39,157 nucleotides of DNA, from positions 1 to 39,157 of the forward strand of contig JALOAC010000024.1 in NCBI GenBank assembly GCA_023228985.1, in the 5' to 3' direction. The DNA comes from Thiopseudomonas sp. GTDB lineage: Bacteria > Pseudomonadota > Gammaproteobacteria > Pseudomonadales > Pseudomonadaceae. The notes below the pieces were generated by a model that worked only from the letters and a program-made list of their open reading frames with translations, searched no databases and was not told where the DNA came from. A program made the position numbers and the translations under genes. This document shows positions 32,731-39,157 of the stretch, in pieces; the stretch's first letter is position 1, and each line of letters starts with the position of its first letter.

Positions 32731-35332
32731 GCTGCGTGACTACCAGCGTGAGGCGGTAAATAGCGTTTATGATTACTGGGCAAAAGAAAAAGGCAACCCG
32801 CTAATCATTGCACCGTGCGGTTGCCATGAGAAAGGGCATCCAATTATTATGGCTGACGGAAGTATAAAGCCCGTTGAACAGGTTGTTACGGGTGATTTCG
32901 TCATGGGTGTTGATAGCACCCCTAGGCTGGTGACAAACCTTCATAGGGGGCGCGAAAGTATGTACAAGATAACGCCCAAAAAAGGTGAGTCTTTTATAGT
33001 GAATGCTGGTCATATATTGCACTTGCGTATAGCCCCAGACCACGGAAGGCGCGCTTATTACTGTGACGTGAGCGTTAGAGAATACCTTGAGTTTTCAAAA
33101 ACGAAAAAAAGGCTATCTCAAATTGTTAGGCGTCCACTGATTTTTAGTGAATCCAATCTACCTATTGACCCTTATGTTTTGGGCTTTCTAATAGGTGACG
33201 GGTGTTTGCTTTTTGGTGTTGTTTCGTTTTTTAACCCTGACCTAGAAGCAATAAAGATGGTGGAAAAATGGTGCAATGAAATTGGCTGTGACGTTACTAT
33301 TAAATGGAAAGAAGAAAAGAACTGCTACACTTGCAATATAGTAGATTCTAGGTCTAACTCCCGTAATGGCGTAGAAAATAAGGTTAGAACCCTACTAAAA
33401 AATTTGGGGTTGTATGAAAAAAGGTCTGGTGAAAAGTTTATCCCACAACAATACAAAACAGCCAGTTACGAACAGCGAATCAATCTTATTGCTGGATTGA
33501 TAGATACTGATGGTAGCTTGTCAAGAGGTGGGTATGACTGGATTAGTAAATCAGAAACTTTGGCTGATGATATGGTTTTCTTATGCCGTTCTGTAGGCCT
33601 TGCTGCGTATAAAACAGAATGCGTTAAGAGGTGTCAAAATGACTTTTCTGGTGTTTATTATAGGGTAAGTATATCTGGTGACTGCACCGTAATACCTTGC
33701 GTTGTCCCTAGAAGAAAAGCCCCTACAAGAAAAATTAACAAGAACGTCCTTCGTGTTGGTTTTTCTGTAGAAGAGGTTGGTACTGGGGATTATTACGGAT
33801 TCTCTCTAAATAAAGATAGGCTTTACATAGATGGCTTCTTTAACGTCCATCACAACAGCGGTAAAAGCCTTATTATTGGTGAGATAGTGCGCGGCGTTAT
33901 GCAGTACGAAGGCACCCGTGTTCTTGTTCTGGCACACCGCAAAGAATTATTGGAGCAAAACGAGGCCGAACTGCGCAATCTGTGGAGCGATGCGCCGACT
34001 GGATTCTATAGCGCAGGCATCTGCAGGCGTGACCGTGGTGCTCAAATACTTTTTGCAGGCATCCAGACGATAGCAAGCAAGATACATACATTAGAGCCGT
34101 TTGATATTGTTTTAATTGATGAAGCGCATTTATTGCCCAGATCAACCAGCACACAATACGGTAAGACAATTGAAACGCTCAAGCTCATGCGCCCTACTTG
34201 CCGCTTTATCGGCCTGACTGCCACGCCCTATCGACTCGATAGCGGCTATCTGTATCAGGGTGACGGATCGCTGTTTGATAAAGTAAGTTATGACATACCA
34301 ATACAGCGCCTTATTGATGAAGGGCACCTGTGCGAGGTTGTAGCAAAATCAGGCCGTCAAGTCGCTGATATGAGCGGCGTTAAAAAGCGCATGGGCGAAT
34401 TTAATCAAACAGAAATGGCACGCGCTTTTGAGCAAGACGGCCTGCTTGTTAACGCCTGCCAGCAGATCATTGAGGAAGGGGCTGACCGCAGGGCTTGGAT
34501 TGTGTTCTGCGCGTCAGTTGATCAAGCTGAGCAGGTCACAGAGATCATGCGCTCAAGCGGCATTGATGCCGATTTAGTGACCGGTGCGCACAGTAAAGGT
34601 GACCGGGAAAAAACAATCGAGCGATTTAAAGCAGGGCATCTTAAATGCTTAGTCAACGTGGATGTTTTAACCGTTGGTTTTAACGTACGTATCTGCGACC
34701 TTGCCGCACTGATACGCGCCACTGACAGCACGTCCATGTATGTGCAGATTGTGGGGCGTATCATGCGCACATACCCAGGCAAACAAAACGCATTGCTGTT
34801 GGATTTTGGTGGCAATGTGGAGCGCCATGGCCCGATTGATGATGTTGTAGTAAAGACACCGGGCAAGGGTGACGGCGAGGCACCAGCAAAAACATGCCCT
34901 GACTGCCTAATGATTGTTGCTGCCGGTGTGCGCAGATGTCCAGAGTGCGGCCATGAGTTCCCGCCCCCTGAGCCTAAGATTGAAAAGCGCGCATTTAGTG
35001 GTGCAGTGTTAAAAGCGCAACGTGTACCAGACCGGCTCGCTGTTATGTTTGTAAAATACATTTTGCACAGCAAGCCAGGTAAGCCGATGAGCGTGAAAAT
35101 AACTTACACAACTGGGAAAAAACAGGTAAATGAATGGCTGCTACCTGAGCACGGCGGTATGGCTGCATTGAAAACAGCGCAAGTTATCATGCAGCGCTAT
35201 AACCAGAAATGCCCAGCAACCAGTGTGGAGCTTTTAGCTATGCTTAAACAGCAAAAGAAGCCGTCTTTTATCGCAGTCGAAAAAGACGGAAAATATGAGC
35301 GAGTAACCAAAGTGGAGTTTGAAATTGAATAA
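32723..35332 (+). CDS. SF2 helicase split by an intein
   Basis: An 869-residue precursor with the intein at residues 34-378. The spliced 524-residue helicase has Q-like MIKLRDYQREAVN, P-loop APCGSGKS across the junction, VLVLAHRKELLEQN (Ia), DEAH in LIDEAHLLPRS, GLTATPYRLDSG (III), and QIVGRIMRTYPGKQNALLLD (VI), then a CPDC/CPECG zinc ribbon. UvsW/Ssl2-type helicases drive branch migration and fork reversal in phage recombination. Start at ATG 32723 with AAGGTGG ahead. Overlaps the nuclease. Confidence 0.88.
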   Translation: MIKLRDYQREAVNSVYDYWAKEKGNPLIIAPCGCHEKGHPIIMADGSIKPVEQVVTGDFVMGVDSTPRLVTNLHRGRESMYKITPKKGESFIVNAGHILHLRIAPDHGRRAYYCDVSVREYLEFSKTKKRLSQIVRRPLIFSESNLPIDPYVLGFLIGDGCLLFGVVSFFNPDLEAIKMVEKWCNEIGCDVTIKWKEEKNCYTCNIVDSRSNSRNGVENKVRTLLKNLGLYEKRSGEKFIPQQYKTASYEQRINLIAGLIDTDGSLSRGGYDWISKSETLADDMVFLCRSVGLAAYKTECVKRCQNDFSGVYYRVSISGDCTVIPCVVPRRKAPTRKINKNVLRVGFSVEEVGTGDYYGFSLNKDRLYIDGFFNVHHNSGKSLIIGEIVRGVMQYEGTRVLVLAHRKELLEQNEAELRNLWSDAPTGFYSAGICRRDRGAQILFAGIQTIASKIHTLEPFDIVLIDEAHLLPRSTSTQYGKTIETLKLMRPTCRFIGLTATPYRLDSGYLYQGDGSLFDKVSYDIPIQRLIDEGHLCEVVAKSGRQVADMSGVKKRMGEFNQTEMARAFEQDGLLVNACQQIIEEGADRRAWIVFCASVDQAEQVTEIMRSSGIDADLVTGAHSKGDREKTIERFKAGHLKCLVNVDVLTVGFNVRICDLAALIRATDSTSMYVQIVGRIMRTYPGKQNALLLDFGGNVERHGPIDDVVVKTPGKGDGEAPAKTCPDCLMIVAAGVRRCPECGHEFPPPEPKIEKRAFSGAVLKAQRVPDRLAVMFVKYILHSKPGKPMSVKITYTTGKKQVNEWLLPEHGGMAALKTAQVIMQRYNQKCPATSVELLAMLKQQKKPSFIAVEKDGKYERVTKVEFEIE
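32822..33856 (+). mobile_element. Intein with intact LAGLIDADG domain, in the SF2 helicase
   Basis: 345 residues starting Cys (CHEKGHPIIMADGSIKPVEQ). Block B has NAGHILHL, motifs LGFLIGDGCL and LIAGLIDTDGSL are the two LAGLIDADG copies with both acids present, block F is VGTGDYYGFSLNKDRLYIDG, and the end is NVHHN followed by Ser of the P-loop GSGKS. Little resemblance to the TerL intein apart from splicing blocks. Homing endonuclease looks functional. Confidence 0.94.
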
Positions 35333-35528
35333 ATCTGAGTACAGGCAAAAAATTGCAGAATTAAAAGCCAATGCATTCCCCAAGCCACCGCCACCAGTGA
35401 GCAGCTGCGCATCATGTGAGCATCTTAATAATGATGGGATGTGCGAGATGTTAGGCGAATACCCGCCTTTTGAGTTTATAGCGCAGCCTAACGAATGCGC
35501 TGATTATTATGAGGATTTACCGTTTTAG
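35325..35528 (+). CDS. Small four-cysteine protein
   Basis: 67 residues. TTG at 35325 with GGAG 7 bases before is the likely start; TTG at 35319 is too close to the SD. Helical N-terminus (NKSEYRQKIAELKANAF), then CASCEHLNNDGMCEML and NECADYYEDLPF: four cysteines, so a zinc ribbon or metal-bound fold. Overlaps the helicase end by 8 bases. Function unknown. Confidence 0.55.
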   Translation: MNKSEYRQKIAELKANAFPKPPPPVSSCASCEHLNNDGMCEMLGEYPPFEFIAQPNECADYYEDLPF

Positions 35529-35544
35529 TAGTAAATGATATAAT
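35516..35544 (+). promoter_or_regulatory. Promoter of the HNH endonuclease gene
   Basis: TTTACC, 17 bases, perfect TATAAT at 35539-35544. Transcription would begin about 35550, exactly at the first base of the inverted-repeat element. Confidence 0.6.
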
Positions 35545-35549
35545 AAAGT

Positions 35550-35600
35550 AACGGCTAGGCTGATCCCCGAACCGCCAGACTTCGCAGCTGGCTTGCCGTT
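35550..35600 (+). ncRNA. Structured leader of the HNH gene
   Basis: AACGGC at 35550-35555 pairs with GCCGTT at 35595-35600. Inside, GCCAG (35574-35578) pairs with CTGGC (35588-35592). The RNA begins at the promoter's expected start. Homing endonuclease genes in T4-like phages often keep their expression low with folded leaders, so this may do the same. It has no T-run, so not a plain terminator. Confidence 0.4.
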
Positions 35601-35636
35601 CTTATCCAAACTGCGTAACACTTGCGAGGTGTTTGT

Positions 35637-36347
35637 ATGACTAATTATGTAACGTGCAAAACGTGCGGCACGGTAAAAAGATTCCCTCTATCTATAGCTA
35701 AGAACAGAAAATACTGCAGTCGATCCTGCCGACCAACAAAAGGATCTGATAATCCAAACTGGAAAGGCGGCCTATTAGAGCGCGAATGCAAATTGTGCTC
35801 AAAAAAATTCGAAACAAAACAGAAGAACGTTAGGAACGGTTACGGTAATTACTGCAGTAGGGAATGCTCAAGCAAATTCGCTAGCAGTGTTTTTTCTGCA
35901 AAATCAAAAAGAAAAAGAATAATAAAGTCTTGTAATATTTGCGGTGAAAGCATAAGCATAAAGCCGTCCAGAGACGGCATAGCAGGCACTTACTGCTCCA
36001 CAGAGTGCATGGCTATCGGGTATAAGAGCAGGTTGACAGGTAAAAATAACCCCAACTATAAGCAGGGACAGTCTTTTATACCGTCCTATTACAACAACCT
36101 AAGAAGGACAGCAGAAGGCTCATACACCAAGGCAGACATAGAATTTTTATTTAAAACTCAGCGCGGCAAATGCGTTAACTGCAAGAAGTGCATTAAAAAC
36201 GGGTATCATATTGACCATATTTACCCAATCATTCGAGGCGGTTCTAACCACCCTCACAACCTACAACTACTATGCCCATTCTGTAATCACTCTAAACACG
36301 CAAAAGACCCTATAGAGTGGGCGCAACAAAACGGGAGACTGCTATGA
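35637..36347 (+). CDS. HNH homing endonuclease with three Cys zinc motifs
   Basis: 236 residues starting ATG at 35637 (GAGGTG before). Three CxxC...CxxxC motifs (CKTCGT with YCSRSC; CKLCSK with YCSREC; CNICGE with YCSTEC) lie in the first 130 residues and probably bind zinc and DNA. The nuclease core GKCVNCKKCIKNGYHIDHIY, then the LCPFCNHSKH end, is HNH: His-Ile-Asp-His, Asn and the second CxxC. Free-standing homing endonuclease. ATGA overlap with the VRR-NUC gene. Confidence 0.85.
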   Translation: MTNYVTCKTCGTVKRFPLSIAKNRKYCSRSCRPTKGSDNPNWKGGLLERECKLCSKKFETKQKNVRNGYGNYCSRECSSKFASSVFSAKSKRKRIIKSCNICGESISIKPSRDGIAGTYCSTECMAIGYKSRLTGKNNPNYKQGQSFIPSYYNNLRRTAEGSYTKADIEFLFKTQRGKCVNCKKCIKNGYHIDHIYPIIRGGSNHPHNLQLLCPFCNHSKHAKDPIEWAQQNGRLL

Positions 36348-36730
36348 CTATACCTAGTGAAGCGGTAGAGCAGGAAACTCTGGTGGCCTGGTTCGACAAA
36401 ACATTCCCAGCGCACCGCGGGAGGATTACGGCATCTATGAATGGCGCATGGATAGGTGGAGGTAAAAATAAATTTTCGCTTATTTCCAAGTACAAAAGGG
36501 GCGGTATGCGAAATGGGTATCCAGACCTTTTTCTGCCCGTGGCTAGAAAAGGCTATCACGGGCTATTCATTGAGATGAAGCGATTAAAAGGCAGCATAAC
36601 TAGCAAAGAACAAAAAGACTGGCATGAGTATCTTAACGGGCAGGGTTACTTGTGTGTGGTGTGCAGAGGTGCTCAGTCTGCTATTGAAATTATCGACGAC
36701 TATGTGAAAGGTGACTCATGTTCAAAATAA
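36344..36730 (+). CDS. VRR-NUC nuclease
   Basis: 128 residues. ATG at 36344 overlaps the HNH stop (ATGA); GGGAG ahead. FDKTFPAHRGRITASMNGAW, the NGYPDLFLPVARKGYHGLFI block (catalytic Asp) and EMKRLKGSITSKEQKDWHEY (E-x-K) give the VRR-NUC fold, a Holliday-junction-type PD-(D/E)XK nuclease in phages. Short for the family but complete. Probably resolves recombination intermediates. Confidence 0.8.
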   Translation: MTIPSEAVEQETLVAWFDKTFPAHRGRITASMNGAWIGGGKNKFSLISKYKRGGMRNGYPDLFLPVARKGYHGLFIEMKRLKGSITSKEQKDWHEYLNGQGYLCVVCRGAQSAIEIIDDYVKGDSCSK

Positions 36731-37125
36731 TTCTGTTGTCATTCGTTCTCATCGCTATACCATTCGATAGCTTTGCGCAAACACGATGTCGCACAGATTC
36801 TTTGCAGAACACAACGTGCCGAGACAACAATGGCAATACAGTCCGTGGCCGGACGGATTCCCTTGGCAATACGACCTGGCGAGATGATCAAGGTAATACG
36901 GTTCGCAGTCGTACAGATTCGCTGGGTAATACAACCTATCGTGACAACCGCGGTAACACCATTCGCAGTCGCACCGATTCACTGGGAAATACCACTTACC
37001 GGGACAGCGACGGTAACACCATGCGCAGTCGTACAGATTCGCTGGGTAATACGACTTATCGTGACAACCACGGAAACACGGTCATGTGCCGCAAAGATGC
37101 TTTGGGCAATACCACTTGCCGCTGA
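36718..37125 (+). CDS. Exported tandem-repeat protein (GNTTYRD repeats)
   Basis: 135 residues. Signal peptide FKIILLSFVLIAIPFDSFAQ with cleavage after FAQ. From residue 23 it consists of five 20-residue units (RSRTDSLGNTTYRDNRGNTI type) plus a partial one. At repeat position 2 the residues are C, G, S, S, S, C and at position 12 C, W, Y, Y, Y, C, so cysteines occur only in the first and last repeats. Hence likely an exported solenoid or fibrous repeat closed by disulfides. No known function. SD AAAGGTGA precedes the ATG, overlapping VRR-NUC. Confidence 0.75.
   Translation: MFKIILLSFVLIAIPFDSFAQTRCRTDSLQNTTCRDNNGNTVRGRTDSLGNTTWRDDQGNTVRSRTDSLGNTTYRDNRGNTIRSRTDSLGNTTYRDSDGNTMRSRTDSLGNTTYRDNHGNTVMCRKDALGNTTCR
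36784..37122 (+). repeat. 60-base tandem repeats in the GNTTYRD gene
   Basis: Five full 60-base units and a partial sixth, in register with the reading frame. The central ones differ at few positions, so they probably expand and contract by recombination. Open reading frames in other frames here are consequences of the repeats. Confidence 0.9.
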
Positions 37126-37190
37126 TGTTTCTATTGACATCCTCCCCGACCTAAAGGACGTGGTCTGTCGCGCACCAGATCAAGAAGTGC

Positions 37191-37233
37191 TTGAAAAATG
37201 TGCGCAGTGTTGTATAATTATAATTGTTACAAC
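37191..37233 (+). promoter_or_regulatory. Promoter with overlapping inverted repeat
   Basis: TTGAAA, 16 bases, perfect TATAAT (37213-37218). GTTGTA (37209-37214) and TACAAC (37228-37233) form a 6-bp inverted repeat around the start point, a likely operator for the downstream small DNA-binding-like gene. Confidence 0.55.
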
Positions 37234-37249
37234 CAACTAGGAAAAAACC

Positions 37250-37438
37250 ATGACGAAAAGAACAGGCTATAAACCACCGCACCCCACCGAGGGGAAATCG
37301 ATCAGAATAAATGTTCTTATCGACCAGAAAACGTATGACATTGCGAAGAAGTACGGCCATAACAATATCAGCGCCGGGCTTCGGTATATCTGCAAAGAGT
37401 ATGACAGATTGGTCACAGGCGCGGAGAAATCATGGTAA
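37250..37438 (+). CDS. Small basic protein, ribbon-helix-helix-like
   Basis: 62 residues. The segment SIRINVLIDQKTYDIAKKYG followed by a helix-rich end (SAGLRYICKEYDRL) has the strand-helix-helix spacing of ribbon-helix-helix regulators. The inverted repeat in its promoter suggests autoregulation. ATG with GGA before. Overlaps the next gene by 7 bases. Confidence 0.5.
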   Translation: MTKRTGYKPPHPTEGKSIRINVLIDQKTYDIAKKYGHNNISAGLRYICKEYDRLVTGAEKSW

Positions 37439-37872
37439 ACAGTCACAAAAAAATAATATACACCCTGGCGGCTGTATCGCTGGCGGTATCAGTATATCTT
37501 TTACATGTATCATTTAATGCCTACCAAGAGCTGGAAGAAGATAGGGCGCTGTGCGGCAAGGTGACGATAGTAGACAATTTAGACAATTCAGAAACTTATC
37601 AAGACAATTTTTCTCGTGAGTTTTACGCGATTATCTACCCGGTCGATGATGGAAGCATCAGAGACAAAAATGGAGAGATCGTCACCACCGATTCAGAAGG
37701 ATCTTTTGCCGCACCTTATTTGCCTCCGCCCGTTGCCTTTAGCGAAAGAGATTTACGATTGATGACCAGACACATTCCGGGGTGTGGTGGCGCCCAAGCA
37801 ACGGAAGTTCCAGAGCCTGGATTTTTATCTGTTTTTTTGCTTGGCTTGGTTGCTTTAATGATCAAAAAATAA
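37432..37872 (+). CDS. Membrane/exported protein with PEP-CTERM-like tail
   Basis: 146 residues. Signal or anchor segment (IIYTLAAVSLAVSVYLLHVS), an acidic mature region with two Cys (ALCGKV and PGCGGA), and a C-terminus TEVPEPGFLSVFLLGLVALM then IKK. Pro-Glu-Pro, a membrane segment and Lys/Arg is the PEP-CTERM sorting signal, recognised by exosortases in biofilm-forming Gram-negatives. The gene would hijack the host's exosortase surface pathway or mimic its substrate. No recognised catalytic domain. Confidence 0.6.
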   Translation: MVNSHKKIIYTLAAVSLAVSVYLLHVSFNAYQELEEDRALCGKVTIVDNLDNSETYQDNFSREFYAIIYPVDDGSIRDKNGEIVTTDSEGSFAAPYLPPPVAFSERDLRLMTRHIPGCGGAQATEVPEPGFLSVFLLGLVALMIKK

Positions 37873-37900
37873 TTGACATGCACCAATAAATGTATATAAT
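37873..37900 (+). promoter_or_regulatory. Consensus promoter
   Basis: TTGACA, 16 bases, TATAAT: both hexamers are perfect. Strongest promoter in the window. Drives the 39-residue protein and the structured region 38087-38236. Confidence 0.75.
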
Positions 37901-37938
37901 GAATCATCAAACAACACATTAACAACAGGAGATTTAAA

Positions 37939-38058
37939 ATGGATAAATACACAAAAGAGCACAAGCAAAGTATTGCTGAATATATCGTTATACCTTTGAT
38001 CGCAGCGCTTGTTTCGTTGGCCACGTTGAATTTGGTTTGGACACTTTTTGGATATTAA
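37939..38058 (+). CDS. 39-residue one-span membrane protein
   Basis: ATG at 37939 with GGAG 7 bases before. MDKYTKEHKQSIAEYIVIPL, then LIAALVSLATLNLVWTLFGY: a charged N-terminus followed by one membrane span. Two such tiny proteins flank the structured RNA region (see 38268). Maybe toxin-like or lysis-related, but this is conjecture. Confidence 0.55.
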   Translation: MDKYTKEHKQSIAEYIVIPLIAALVSLATLNLVWTLFGY

Positions 38059-38086
38059 TATCATACGAGCTAGCTATTTCATCACC

Positions 38087-38236
38087 AAGGTAGTACCGGT
38101 AAGTTAGGCCGGCTGATATTTGTTCTGAGCCGCAAAGGCTCCAAATATCTCTACCCGCTGCACAGGTCAGGGGCAGGAAACTAACCACCTGTAACGGTAT
38201 CCGATAGTGATCGGATAATGAAGGAACCAGTACCTT
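38087..38236 (+). ncRNA. Candidate structured RNA of at least five helices
   Basis: Closing helix AAGGTA (38087-38092) with TACCTT (38231-38236). Inside: CCGG/CCGG (38096-38112), GATATTTG (38115-38122) with CAAATATC (38142-38149) carrying a GAGCC/GGCTC hairpin, ACAGGT/ACCTGT (38162-38192), and TATCCGAT/ATCGGATA (38198-38217, 4-base loop). These nest without conflict. Length about 150 bases; no ORF on the plus strand. An alternative GAAGG/CCTTC pairing competes with the closing helix. Could be a phage small RNA or a leader of the following gene. Confidence 0.45.
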
Positions 38237-38267
38237 CTCCACCACCTGATAAATTAAAAAAGAGAGA

Positions 38268-38408
38268 ATGATGAAAAATAACGCAGAATTGATAATTTGC
38301 ATTATCGCCGTAGTATTAATCATGTATGTTATTTACCCGGTCGATATAAGCGAGAATGAGCCAGAGATTAACAGTTTTCACAAAGTTTTGAGATCACACA
38401 TTGAATAA
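38268..38408 (+). CDS. 46-residue one-span membrane protein
   Basis: Two in-frame ATGs at 38268 and 38271. Membrane span ELIICIIAVVLIMYVIYPVD, then an acidic tail. AGAGAG is a weak ribosome site. The next gene starts 8 bases before its end. No family recognised. Confidence 0.45.
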   Translation: MMKNNAELIICIIAVVLIMYVIYPVDISENEPEINSFHKVLRSHIE

Positions 38409-38538
38409 AAAATTAAGCAAACAATGGTCTGCAGAACAGGAAAAGAACCTGATAAAAATGTACCCAGATGATGAAAAATTCATGCAAACCTGCAACGCAA
38501 TTGAATCCGCCTTGAACGGAGTATCGCATCATGACTAA
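38401..38538 (+). CDS. 45-residue protein, SANT/homeodomain-like
   Basis: TTG at 38401, in the overlap with the preceding gene. Pattern KQWSAEQEKNLIKMYPDDEK resembles a short three-helix DNA-binding motif. Poor ribosome-binding site, so expression likely depends on coupling. Overlaps the next gene by 8 bases. Confidence 0.4.
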   Translation: MNKKLSKQWSAEQEKNLIKMYPDDEKFMQTCNAIESALNGVSHHD

Positions 38539-38932
38539 CAGTTGGGTGGAGTTAGCCACCGGAAAACCATGGAAAACAGAGCCTGTTAGATCACGCAAAA
38601 TATCAAGATCAAAAGCTCAAAACGATCAGCTGGTAAGAGATGTCCTGGAACGTGGAATTAACCGGCCGTGTGACGTTGCAAAAGAACTGGAGATATCTGA
38701 ATCGTCGGCTTGCAGAATCATGAAGAGGATAGGCTACCACCGCATACCGATAACCAAGGCTGGCACAACACCGATTAGGATTAAAGCGATTGCTGCCGAC
38801 GGATCTTCGGTGTTGTATCCATCCCAGGTTGCCGCAGCCAAAGCACACGGTCTAAACCAGTCATGGATTAGCAAATTATCGAGATCCGGAAAGGCGACAT
38901 TTTCAGGAACAAAATTTGAGAGGATATTTTGA
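38531..38932 (+). CDS. Helix-turn-helix protein with NUMOD1-like tail
   Basis: 133 residues. First part carries a helix-turn-helix: RPCDVAKELEISESSACRIM. The end, KAIAADGSSVLYPSQVAAAK then AHGLNQSWISKLSRSGKATF, fits the NUMOD1/IENR1 DNA-binding repeat of homing endonucleases, ending GTKFERIF. Such modules also appear in phage regulators after the nuclease is lost. GGAG lies 10 bases before the ATG. Confidence 0.6.
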   Translation: MTNSWVELATGKPWKTEPVRSRKISRSKAQNDQLVRDVLERGINRPCDVAKELEISESSACRIMKRIGYHRIPITKAGTTPIRIKAIAADGSSVLYPSQVAAAKAHGLNQSWISKLSRSGKATFSGTKFERIF

Positions 38933-39157
38933 GCATACTTAAAAAGGCTATAGACACCATAGACGAGCGCGGTAAATTGCGCGATACAGGTGGTTCAAAA
39001 GAAAGATCAATGGCAGCTTGCGTAATCGCGTTCAATGCCTTGGAAGGAACGAGCTTGACTGAGCGCCAAGGATGGGCATTTATGCGCTTGCTTAAAATGG
39101 CGCGAAGCGCTGCAAGCTCCAAAAACGGAAAATATCACGAGGACGATTACATTGATA
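38929..39157 (+). CDS. DUF6378-like phage protein, cut by window edge
   Basis: TTG at 38929 overlapping the previous stop; AGGA precedes. 76 codons seen (KKAIDTIDERGKLRDTGGSK then RSMAACVIAFNALEGTSLTE and YHEDDYID at the edge). Pattern 'ERGKxRDTGGSKERSMAACVxAFNAL...YHEDDYxD' is the DUF6378 phage family, unknown function. Incomplete. Confidence 0.65.
   Translation, partial: MSILKKAIDTIDERGKLRDTGGSKERSMAACVIAFNALEGTSLTERQGWAFMRLLKMARSAASSKNGKYHEDDYID

Noticed and set aside
34522..35073. Minus-strand frame of 183 codons inside the SF2 helicase
   Set aside because: Antisense shadow; helicase motifs run through the plus strand.
35550..35610. tRNA gene
   Set aside because: Ends could pair and CCA follows, but there is no T-arm consensus, no cloverleaf spacing and no anticodon arm.
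36784..37122. CRISPR-like array
   Set aside because: Units are contiguous 60-base coding repeats with no spacers.
36773..37240. Long frame in +1 phase over the repeat gene (155 codons)
   Set aside because: Caused by the 60-base repeat lacking stops; the other frame has signal peptide and balanced composition.
37988..38323. Minus-strand 111-codon frame
   Set aside because: Antisense to two plus-strand genes and the candidate RNA; no ribosome site seen and composition is poor. Kept in mind as the alternative to the RNA call.

Overview
The window looks like most of the genome, or a prophage, of a contractile-tailed double-stranded DNA phage (Caudoviricetes, myovirus morphology). Gene density is very high, many stop/start codons overlap (ATGA, GTGA, TTGA, TAATG), and there is a full set of terminase, portal, capsid, neck, sheath, tube, tape measure and baseplate genes. 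The host is probably a Gram-negative bacterium. Signals for this are Shine-Dalgarno-led genes, sigma70-type promoters, signal peptides, a phage adenine methylase, and one protein (37432-37872) with a PEP-CTERM-like sorting tail, a system known only from Gram-negatives that have an exosortase. I see no integrase, tRNA or CRISPR. The window cuts a gene at each end, so lysis and integration genes may lie outside it.

Layout. About 1-24100 (minus strand) is the late region, read right to left: small terminase, large terminase with an intein, portal, MuF-like head protein, a rha/dam cassette with its own promoter and terminator, protease with a nested scaffold, cement protein, major capsid protein, neck/connector genes, sheath, tube, tail chaperones with a -1 frameshift site, tape measure, hub, spike, baseplate wedge genes, and tail fibres. 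About 24200-29860 (minus strand) holds two small membrane/exported proteins, a RecD/Dda-like helicase, a winged-helix-like protein, a structured non-coding interval (26901-27357) with three hairpins and GGGGCA repeats (candidate attenuator plus candidate origin), a primase-polymerase/helicase fusion, and a Cro-like repressor of 56 codons. Divergent, overlapping promoters at 29884-29917 separate this arm from the plus-strand arm. About 29965-39157 (plus strand) carries a recombination/replication operon (Sak4-like ATPase, DUF669 protein, PD-(D/E)XK nuclease, SF2 helicase with an intein), an HNH homing endonuclease with its own promoter and folded leader, a VRR-NUC nuclease, then accessory genes: a 20-residue-repeat exported protein, a PEP-CTERM-like protein, tiny membrane proteins, a candidate structured RNA (38087-38236), and a helix-turn-helix protein with a NUMOD1-like tail.

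How it fits together. The Cro-like protein and the two face-to-face promoters are a plausible switch for the early arms. The ATPase, DUF669 protein, nuclease and SF2 helicase form a recombination-dependent replication module working with the primase-polymerase. The late arm builds head and tail. The most striking signals are two unrelated-looking inteins that both interrupt the ATP-binding P-loop of essential ATPases, interleaved inverted repeats (A-B-A'-B') that look like a terminator/antiterminator or pseudoknot before the winged-helix/helicase operon, a multi-helix candidate RNA near the right end, and a repeat protein whose only cysteine pairs sit in its first and last repeats.
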